Origin: an uncultured Prevotellaceae bacterium
GTDB lineage: Bacteria; Bacteroidota; Bacteroidia; Bacteroidales; Bacteroidaceae
Length of the DNA stretch: 12,479 bases
NCBI GenBank assembly: GCA_902803455.1
Contig: CADCQC010000138.1
Location: 1-12,479, forward strand
Direction of reading: 5' to 3'
In this document: piece by piece, positions 7,365-12,479 of the stretch
Position numbering within the stretch: the first letter of the stretch is position 1
How the letters are laid out: every line of letters starts with the position of its first letter
Translations under genes and position numbers: made by a program
The notes under the pieces: model-generated
What the model saw: only the letters and a program-made list of their open reading frames with translations
What the model was told of the DNA's origin: nothing
Database searches by the model: none

Positions 7365-8375
7365 TTAAGAGTTGAGTTCGACAAACTTACGGAAAGTCCT
7401 CAGCGCAGCCCCACTATCAATGCTCTCACGAGCGATGGCGATACACTCCTCGATACTCTTCTTTCCTTTCTCAAGCACCTGTATGCCAAAGCCCGCATTG
7501 GCCAGGACGATGTTTTTCTGTGCCGGCAAGGCCCGGTTCTCCAGCACGGCATCAAAGATCTGAGCCGCCTGTTCCTCGGTCGCTCCACCCACCAGTTCCT
7601 CAGGTTTGGCGATATCAAATCCCAGGTCCTTGGGAGAGAAGATCCGCTCATAACTATTGGTAGTCACCTTGAAGTCACCCGTCAGTGAAATCTCATCATA
7701 GCCATCGATGCTGTTGACGATGCCATAGTCGATGCCGATTTTCTGATAGACACTGTTGTAGAGTCTCATCTGATCGAGGTTGGCCACCCCTAGGAGTTGG
7801 CACTTAGGTTGTGAAGGATTGACGATCGGACCGAGGAGGTTGAAGATGGTCGGGAATTGCAACGCCTTTCTGATCGGTCCCACATATTTCATCGCTTTTG
7901 CAAACAGTTGGGCATGCAGATAGACGATGCCAGCCTCATTGAGAGAGCGGTTCAACCGGTCGATATCATCCGTAAACTTGATGCCGTGATGCTGGATAAC
8001 GTTGGATGCGCCACTGACACTTGTAGCAGCATAGTTGCCATGCTTCGCCACTTTATAACCAGCCCCAGCAATCACGAAACAAGCCGTGGTAGAGATATTG
8101 AACGTGTTTTTCCGGTCACCACCGGTTCCCACCACATCAATATATCTGTCGGCTTGCAAGATAGCCGGCACTCCTGTCTCCAGGATACCATCGCGGAAGC
8201 CAAGCAGTTCGTCTACCGTGACACCACGCATTTGCAGGCATGTCAGCAGTGCTGTAATCTGCTCGTTGGGATATTCGCTGTGGGTGATTCCAATAAGAAT
8301 TGATTTCATTTCTTCACGGGTGAGTTCCTCGTGGTTGAGCAACCTGAACAGGTAGCCTTTCATTGTCTGTTCCAT
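7365..8375 (-). CDS. trpD: Anthranilate phosphoribosyltransferase
   Basis: The 336-residue enzyme transfers the phosphoribosyl group of PRPP to anthranilate, the second step of tryptophan synthesis. Characteristic segments are DVVGTGGDRKNTFNIST (80-96, PRPP-pyrophosphate loop), KHGNYAATSVSGASNV (111-126), MKYVGPIRKAL with the anthranilate-contacting Arg, TIFNLLGPIVNP and the Mg-binding Asp-Glu pair in IDGYDEIS (227-228). It is a separate protein rather than fused to TrpG. ATG 8375 gives MEQTMKGYLF; the second Met at 8363 is an alternative start. The 79 nt gap to trpG is the longest inside the operon. I saw no promoter or terminator in it. Confidence 0.96.
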   Translation of the reverse strand: MEQTMKGYLFRLLNHEELTREEMKSILIGITHSEYPNEQITALLTCLQMRGVTVDELLGFRDGILETGVPAILQADRYIDVVGTGGDRKNTFNISTTACFVIAGAGYKVAKHGNYAATSVSGASNVIQHHGIKFTDDIDRLNRSLNEAGIVYLHAQLFAKAMKYVGPIRKALQFPTIFNLLGPIVNPSQPKCQLLGVANLDQMRLYNSVYQKIGIDYGIVNSIDGYDEISLTGDFKVTTNSYERIFSPKDLGFDIAKPEELVGGATEEQAAQIFDAVLENRALPAQKNIVLANAGFGIQVLEKGKKSIEECIAIARESIDSGAALRTFRKFVELNS

Positions 8376-8454
8376 ATGATTGATTGTTTTATTGTTGACT
8401 GATGAATTATATTCAATAGAATAGGTGATCAGGAATAGATTTTTGATTTCCTGC

Positions 8455-9018
8455 TTAAAGATAGAGCCAGTTTTGTATCATCTGCCTGCCATCTGGCGTG
8501 AGCACACTCTCGGGATGGAACTGGATGCCATGGATATTCAACTTTTTATGACGTAGCGCCATGATCTGTCCTTCATCGCTCACGGCAGTGATCTCAAGGC
8601 AGTCGGGGAAGTTGTCTTTTGCAACCACCCATGAATGATAGCGGCCCACAGTGATGTCGTGAGGGATTCCGAAGAAGATGGGATCATCTGCCACGATATG
8701 GCAAGGAGTGGCCACGCCATGGAAGACTTGGGAAAGATTCTCCAACTTCGCCCCGAAAGCCTCTCCGATGGCCTGGTGACCCAGGCAGACCCCAAGAATG
8801 GGTTTGCGACCAGCATAGGTGCGGATGACATCGAGCAGGAGACCAGCCTCAGCGGGAATGCCCGGACCAGGCGAGAGTATAATCTTACTGAAGGGCTCCA
8901 GATCAGAGAGTTGGAACTGATCGTTGCGCAGCACGGTCACATCTACGCCTAACTCTTTTACCAGATGACTCAGGTTAAAGGTAAATGAGTCATAATTATC
9001 AATAATCACAATGTTCAT
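8455..9018 (-). CDS. trpG: Anthranilate synthase component II (glutamine amidotransferase)
   Basis: The 187-residue class I glutamine amidotransferase supplies ammonia to TrpE. The catalytic triad is intact: Cys78 in GVCLGHQAIG, and His168 and Glu170 in GIQFHPESVLTP. The oxyanion-region segment ILSPGPGIP is also present. The start overlaps the trpE stop as ATGA (ATG 9018-9016, TGA 9017-9015), a classic coupling arrangement for the two subunits of one enzyme. In some bacteria a TrpG also serves p-aminobenzoate synthase; the context here points to anthranilate synthase, although shared use cannot be excluded. Confidence 0.96.
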   Translation of the reverse strand: MNIVIIDNYDSFTFNLSHLVKELGVDVTVLRNDQFQLSDLEPFSKIILSPGPGIPAEAGLLLDVIRTYAGRKPILGVCLGHQAIGEAFGAKLENLSQVFHGVATPCHIVADDPIFFGIPHDITVGRYHSWVVAKDNFPDCLEITAVSDEGQIMALRHKKLNIHGIQFHPESVLTPDGRQMIQNWLYL

Positions 9019-10409
9019 AGCATTTCAGTTTTTTCAATCGCCTTCCGTAAGGCACCCAGTTTGTTGTTGACTTCCTGTAACTCATATTCCACATCACTCA
9101 AGGCCACGATACCTCCACCCGCCTGGAACCACAGTTCACCATTCCTTGAGACGAACGTACGGATTGTGATGGCCTGATTGAGTGAGCCATCGAGTCCGAT
9201 GATACCGATACATCCACCGTATGCCCCCCGATTATGAGGCTCGTAGTCAGAGATCAGTTGCATGGCCCGCACTTTCGGAGCCCCACTGAGCGTACCTGCA
9301 GGGAAGGTGTCGATAAACGTTTTGATCGGGTCAGCCCCCTCATCCAACTGTCCACTGACACGAGAGACGAGATGGATGACATGAGAGTAGTACTGCAGGT
9401 CCTTATAAAAATCAACCTTCACATGATGGCAGTTACGGCTGAGGTCATTTCGCGCGAGGTCGACGAGCATCACGTGTTCCGCATTCTCCTTGGGGTCATT
9501 GCGCAGATACTCAGCCCCTCTGCGGTCAGCCTCCTCATCACCGGTACGTCGGGTAGTGCCTGCGATCGGGTCGATATACGCCTTTCCCCCCTCTATCCGG
9601 CAATGCGTCTCAGGCGAAGAGCCGAAAATCCGGAATCCGCCGAAGTCGAAATAGAACAGGTAAGGCGACGGGTTGATACTTCGCAAGGCACGATAGAGTT
9701 TGAAGTCATCACCCTCATACTTTTGTATGAACCTACGGCTAAGCACAATCTGGAATACATCGCCACGCAGACAGTGGCGGATACCCTTCCGGATGTTCTC
9801 TCTATGCTCATCGTCTGTCAGCGTACTACTGACATCACCGACCGGATGGAAATCATACATCTGGACGTTGGACTTGTTCATCGCTTTCAACACGGCATCG
9901 ATGTCTGCGGAGTCGCCCAATGTCACCACCTTGAGCATGCTGTTATGATGGTCGAACACGATGACCACCTTAAACAAGATATACAACATATCAGGAGCGT
10001 CGTTTTTCTCAAGGGTCTCATCCTTTACATCAATATTCTCGAAATAGCGCACGGCATTGAAGCTGGTGTATCCGAAGAGTCCGCAAAGGGAAGCATCCTC
10101 ACCAGTGACCTCAATCCTGTCGATGAGCGCATGGATCGCCTTGTCTGCCGGAAAGTCTTTGTTCACCTCCTGCTGCACGCTGCTGCCATCCGGATAACTG
10201 ATGTTTGCCATGCCATGGCCGATTGCCACCCTGGCGATGGGATTGATGCCGATGAACGAACGAGAGTTGTTGGCATCATGGTAATCAGAACATTCCATCA
10301 GGGCACTCTGCGGGTAGAGGTCTCGCAGCCTGAGATACGCCCCCACAGGGGTATGTAGGTCTGCCAGTATCGTCTTACTGCTTGTGGTATATTGAAAAGT
10401 AGCCATCAT
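9015..10409 (-). CDS. trpE: Anthranilate synthase component I
   Basis: The ~464-residue protein converts chorismate to anthranilate, the first committed Trp step, with TrpG as glutaminase. The N-terminal part contains SALMECSDYHD, the counterpart of the LLES-type Trp feedback-binding segment. The C-terminal chorismate-binding domain is complete: VFQIVLSRRF, FGSSPETH, IDPIAGTTRRTGDEE, ENAEHVMLVDLARNDLSR, TFPAGTLSGAPKVRAMQLI, GAYGGCIG and FQAGGGIVALSDVEYE. PAGTLSGAPKVRA and GAYGG fit TrpE better than PabB. Tandem ATGs at 10409 and 10406 lie 13 nt after the trpB stop behind an A-rich stretch; a further in-frame start at 10433 would overlap trpB and add unrelated residues. Allosteric Trp inhibition is inferred from the conserved N-terminal site. 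Confidence 0.96.
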   Translation of the reverse strand: MMATFQYTTSSKTILADLHTPVGAYLRLRDLYPQSALMECSDYHDANNSRSFIGINPIARVAIGHGMANISYPDGSSVQQEVNKDFPADKAIHALIDRIEVTGEDASLCGLFGYTSFNAVRYFENIDVKDETLEKNDAPDMLYILFKVVIVFDHHNSMLKVVTLGDSADIDAVLKAMNKSNVQMYDFHPVGDVSSTLTDDEHRENIRKGIRHCLRGDVFQIVLSRRFIQKYEGDDFKLYRALRSINPSPYLFYFDFGGFRIFGSSPETHCRIEGGKAYIDPIAGTTRRTGDEEADRRGAEYLRNDPKENAEHVMLVDLARNDLSRNCHHVKVDFYKDLQYYSHVIHLVSRVSGQLDEGADPIKTFIDTFPAGTLSGAPKVRAMQLISDYEPHNRGAYGGCIGIIGLDGSLNQAITIRTFVSRNGELWFQAGGGIVALSDVEYELQEVNNKLGALRKAIEKTEML

Positions 10410-10422
10410 TTTTCTTTTTCGA

Positions 10423-11625
10423 TTAAAAAGCAAGTTCTTTTGCCATTTGTTTATTGTTCAGATAGGTTTCCACATCCTTGTCACCGCGTCCGCTGACGGT
10501 AAGCACCACCACATCGTCGGGTTTAAAGTTTAACTTAGAGAGGACAGCGACCGCATGGGCCGACTCGATGGCAGGGATGATTCCCTCCATGCGTGTCAAT
10601 TCATAGCCACTATAGATTGCTTCATCATCGTTGATGCTCAGCACCTTTGTCCGTCCTTGTCTCACCATATTACAATGCATCGGTCCGACACCCGGGTAGT
10701 CGAGTCCTGCAGAGATGGTGAATGCCTCCTCGATCTGTCCGTCTTCGTTTTGCATGACGAGCATCTTTGATCCGTGGAGGATGCCTGTCGTCCCTTTGTG
10801 GAAAGAGGCCGCCGTATGGTCCGTCTGCCATCCGTGTCCTCCGGCCTCCGCCAAGACGATGTTCACCCGTTCATCATCCATATAATGATAGATGGTGCCC
10901 GCGGCATTGCTTCCCCCTCCGATACAGGCGATGAGGTAGTCAGGGTAGTCGCGCCCGATTTTTTCCGTCAACTGCCACTTGATTTCCTCAGAGATGACAC
11001 TCTGCATCCTTGCGACAAGATCAGGATAAGGATGAGGCCCCATGGTGGATCCCACGATATAGAAAGTATCTTGCGGATGACAGCACCAGTCGCGTATGGC
11101 CTCTGAACAAGCATCGCTGAGGGTCATGTTACCCGTCCTTACCGGATGCACCTCGGCACCCAACATCTTCATGCGCTCCACATTGGTATGCTGGCGCTCC
11201 ACATCCGTGGCTCCCATAAAAACCTCGCACTTCATCCCCATCAGCGCACACACGGTGGCAGTCGCCACCCCATGCTGACCGGCACCTGTCTCAGCGATGA
11301 TGCGCGTCTTCCCCATCCTCTTTGCCAAGAGGATCTGTCCGATGGTGTTGTTGATCTTGTGGGCGCCCGTGTGATTCAGGTCTTCCCGTTTGAGATACAA
11401 CTGGCAGCCATACTTCTCACTCATCCGCTTGGCAAAATAGAGAGGCGAAGGGCGACCCACATAGTCTCTCAACAGCGCATGATACTCTGCCTTGAAATCA
11501 GCCGTCTCAATGATCGGCAGATAAGCCTCCTGTAAGTCATGCACGCATTTGTAGAGGATCTCCGGTACATATGCGCCACCGAACTCACCATAGAAACCAT
11601 TTTTGTCAACTTGAAAATTACTCAT
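10423..11625 (-). CDS. trpB: Tryptophan synthase beta subunit
   Basis: The 400-residue PLP enzyme condenses indole, channelled from TrpA, with serine to form tryptophan. The PLP lysine is Lys90 in LNHTGAHKINN, the catalytic Glu is Glu112 in IAETGAGQHGVATA, the phosphate-binding GGGSN is at 236-240 and the C-terminal SGRGDKD is present. The FGGAYVPE segment and SAGLDYPGVGPMH place it in the common TrpB1 class that pairs with TrpA. It is the first structural gene of the operon, while its partner trpA is nearly last. The ATG at 11625 is preceded by an attenuator and by a short upstream ORF that appears to be a copy of its own first codons, so both transcription elongation and initiation of translation may be controlled. 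Confidence 0.97.
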   Translation of the reverse strand: MSNFQVDKNGFYGEFGGAYVPEILYKCVHDLQEAYLPIIETADFKAEYHALLRDYVGRPSPLYFAKRMSEKYGCQLYLKREDLNHTGAHKINNTIGQILLAKRMGKTRIIAETGAGQHGVATATVCALMGMKCEVFMGATDVERQHTNVERMKMLGAEVHPVRTGNMTLSDACSEAIRDWCCHPQDTFYIVGSTMGPHPYPDLVARMQSVISEEIKWQLTEKIGRDYPDYLIACIGGGSNAAGTIYHYMDDERVNIVLAEAGGHGWQTDHTAASFHKGTTGILHGSKMLVMQNEDGQIEEAFTISAGLDYPGVGPMHCNMVRQGRTKVLSINDDEAIYSGYELTRMEGIIPAIESAHAVAVLSKLNFKPDDVVVLTVSGRGDKDVETYLNNKQMAKELAF

Positions 11626-11683
11626 ATATTTTGATGATTAATGTTTTTTGTCTACTTGATCATTGCTCATTTATGATGATTAA
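11600..11683 (-). repeat. Imperfect tandem duplication covering the trpB start region
   Basis: Two adjacent copies of about 42 nt lie head to tail. Both begin TTAATCATCA, then carry ATGAG(C/T)AAT, TCAAGT(A/T)GAC and AAAAA. The upstream copy is 11683-11642. The downstream copy, 11641-11600, contains the true trpB start. Differences are a 3 nt length change before the ATG and several substitutions. Confidence 0.7.
11638..11670 (-). other. 10-codon upstream ORF resembling the TrpB N-terminus
   Basis: The upstream repeat copy encodes MSNDQVDKKH and then TAA. TrpB begins MSNFQVDKNG, so seven of ten residues match. The stop lies 12 nt before the trpB ATG. It could be a relic of duplication or a translated element that feeds ribosomes to trpB; its expression is not shown. 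Confidence 0.4.
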
Positions 11684-11712
11684 CGAGATATCCATGGACT
11701 AAGAAAAAACCT

Positions 11713-11755
11713 TCTAAAAAGTGAGAGGCCCATCGCAAGAACGACAGGCCTCTCA
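11713..11755 (-). terminator. Intrinsic terminator of the trp attenuator
   Basis: In the transcript TGAGAGGCC (11755-11747) pairs perfectly with GGCCTCTCA (11730-11722). The stem continues inward as TGTCG with CGATG (two G-U pairs), giving about 14 bp closed by the 6 nt loop UUCUUG. CTTTTT follows directly and a second T6 run lies a little further on. No gene ends here: the nearest upstream gene stops at 12023 and the trp promoter lies between, so the hairpin sits inside the trp leader. It would end transcription before trpB when Trp is plentiful. The opposite strand also has a T run, but no plus-strand gene reads into it. Confidence 0.85.
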
Positions 11756-11795
11756 GTATTTTTTCAGTCAAACTAAGGTATATGGCTATCTTCTC
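11737..11795 (-). promoter_or_regulatory. Candidate antiterminator pairing of the trp leader
   Basis: GAGAAGATAGCC (11795-11784) can pair with GGCCTGTCGTTCTT (11750-11737) through 12 base pairs with two single-base bulges and two G-U pairs. This takes the GGCC and the inner half of the terminator's 5' arm, so the two hairpins exclude each other. The upstream strand begins inside the leader-peptide stop codon. A ribosome that finishes the peptide would cover it and permit termination; one stalled at the Trp codons would leave it free. Confidence 0.65.
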
Positions 11796-11850
11796 ACGAT
11801 CTTCCGAATCTTGAGTTAAACCACCACCAAAAGTTTGCATTTCTTATCAT
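11794..11850 (-). CDS. trpL: trp operon leader peptide with three tandem Trp codons
   Basis: The 18-codon ORF MIRNANFWWWFNSRFGRS starts at ATG 11850, about 24 nt after the predicted transcription start and behind an A-rich stretch, and stops with TGA at 11796-11794. Residues 8-10 are consecutive TGG codons (11829-11821), flanked by Phe codons at 7 and 11, with another Phe at 15. It sits between the operon promoter and an intrinsic terminator, with an antiterminator strand beginning at its stop codon. That is the layout of ribosome-mediated attenuation as known from enterobacterial trp operons. A second possible stem, CTCAAGAT (11815-11808) with ATCGTGAG (11800-11793), has one mismatch, overlaps the first bases of the antiterminator strand and could act as the 1:2 pause hairpin. 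The function is inferred from architecture. Confidence 0.85.
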   Translation of the reverse strand: MIRNANFWWWFNSRFGRS

Positions 11851-11879
11851 TTGATCAACTTTTTGTTATAATTCGTCGG

Positions 11880-11911
11880 CAAAGGTATGCAATCTCTTTC
11901 ATTCCAACAAA
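11880..11911 (-). promoter_or_regulatory. Promoter of the trp operon
   Basis: The minus strand has TTTG at 11911-11908, a 20 nt spacer, then TACCTTTG at 11887-11880, an exact match to the Bacteroidetes TTTG / TAnnTTTG consensus. Transcription would begin near 11873, giving a leader of about 250 nt before trpB. This promoter and the attenuator elements account for most of the 397 nt gap between the alpha-2-macroglobulin gene and trpB. In the remaining 11912-12022 I see only AT-rich sequence and no clear terminator. Confidence 0.8.
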
Positions 11912-12022
11912 TTTTTTGTCCAAAATTTTTCGTCTGATTAAAAATTTGTCTTTTAAAGAAGGTTTTTGCAACATTCTTTTTGAAAGCACTGGAGTGAGAA
12001 CGGCAATAGGATATTACGGAGA

Positions 12023-12479
12023 TCACTTCTCATCTGGAGACTCGACAGAGAGAGATATCGAGGAGGTACGACAAGAGAAAGCCGGTGCATAGACACATTG
12101 GACGGAGCAAATGCCCGTCTCATATTTACCGGGACGGTCCACAAAATATACTGTTTCGAGAACCGTGGTACCTTTTCTCAACCTGTCGGCATAGAAATGT
12201 GTAGTATTATCGTTCACGACACGATAGAAGCCATGAAGATAACCACTGGCCACCTCCACCGGTTCGAGACAAGCAGCCCGTTTGTCGGAGATTTGCACAA
12301 AATCATAATCCTGGTCAGCCTTGATGGTGATGCGCCCCTGCACCTTGTCGCCTACATGAAGATGGCTGGCATCACCGATGATCTCCCGCTTCACCGACAT
12401 TCCCACGGAGGCGTCAGCCACCTCCCGTGTCTTGCGCATAGAATGCGTGACCACCATACCCCAAGATGTATGCGGTGTC
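12023..12479 (-). CDS. Alpha-2-macroglobulin family protein, C-terminal fragment
   Basis: The frame is open from the right edge and ends in TGA at 12025-12023; about 151 C-terminal residues are visible. It begins TPHTSWGMVV, and the ATG at 12457 is internal rather than the start. The tail contains VGDKVQGRITIKADQDYDFVQISDKRAACLEPVE, SGYLHGFYRVVNDNTTHFY and GTTVLETVYFVDRPGKYETG followed by VQCVYAPAFS. This pattern is typical of the C-terminal receptor-like domain of large Bacteroidetes alpha-2-macroglobulin proteins, which are exported envelope proteins thought to trap proteases. The thioester region and N-terminus lie outside the window. It precedes the trp promoter by about 110 nt and is probably a separate transcription unit. 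Confidence 0.85.
   Translation of the reverse strand, partial: TPHTSWGMVVTHSMRKTREVADASVGMSVKREIIGDASHLHVGDKVQGRITIKADQDYDFVQISDKRAACLEPVEVASGYLHGFYRVVNDNTTHFYADRLRKGTTVLETVYFVDRPGKYETGICSVQCVYAPAFSCRTSSISLSVESPDEK

Noticed and set aside
9234..10358. A 374-codon plus-strand open frame
   Set aside because: It is the antisense shadow of trpE, which has every expected family motif.
11713..11764. Terminator for a plus-strand gene
   Set aside because: The hairpin has a T run on that strand too, but no credible plus-strand gene lies upstream; its place in the trp leader explains it better.

Overview
The window looks like a chromosomal piece from a Bacteroidetes bacterium, most likely Prevotella or a close relative. 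The evidence is the gene content, several TTTG/TAnnTTTG-type promoters, A-rich stretches instead of Shine-Dalgarno sites before start codons, and the secreted pectin-degrading lyase. Every convincing gene lies on the minus strand, so transcription runs from high to low coordinates.

Right end (12479 to 12023): the C-terminal tail of an alpha-2-macroglobulin-family protein. Next (11911 to 11626) is a roughly 290 bp regulatory block for the operon that follows. It holds a near-consensus promoter, an 18-codon leader peptide MIRNANFWWWFNSRFGRS with three consecutive Trp codons, a candidate antiterminator, a strong intrinsic terminator, and a tandem partial duplication of the trpB start. This reads as ribosome-mediated transcription attenuation and is the most interesting part of the window.

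Centre (11625 to 4912): the operon trpB-trpE-trpG-trpD-trpC-trpA-pheA. The enzymes take chorismate to tryptophan, except that no trpF (phosphoribosylanthranilate isomerase) is present. The trpC-trpA gap is filled exactly by a 19-codon ORF. The last gene encodes prephenate dehydratase of the phenylalanine branch, so the Trp branch and a key Phe step appear to share one transcript. The leader peptide reads FWWWF, so an inferred response to both amino acids deserves testing.

Left (4783 to 1): a rhamnosyltransferase-like gene interrupted by a frameshift, with its own promoter; ridA, with a textbook promoter; and, 5 nt after ridA, a very large secreted rhamnogalacturonan lyase (PL11) with extra N- and C-terminal modules. 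The lyase stays open through the left edge of the window. No tRNA, rRNA, CRISPR array, insertion sequence or phage feature was seen.
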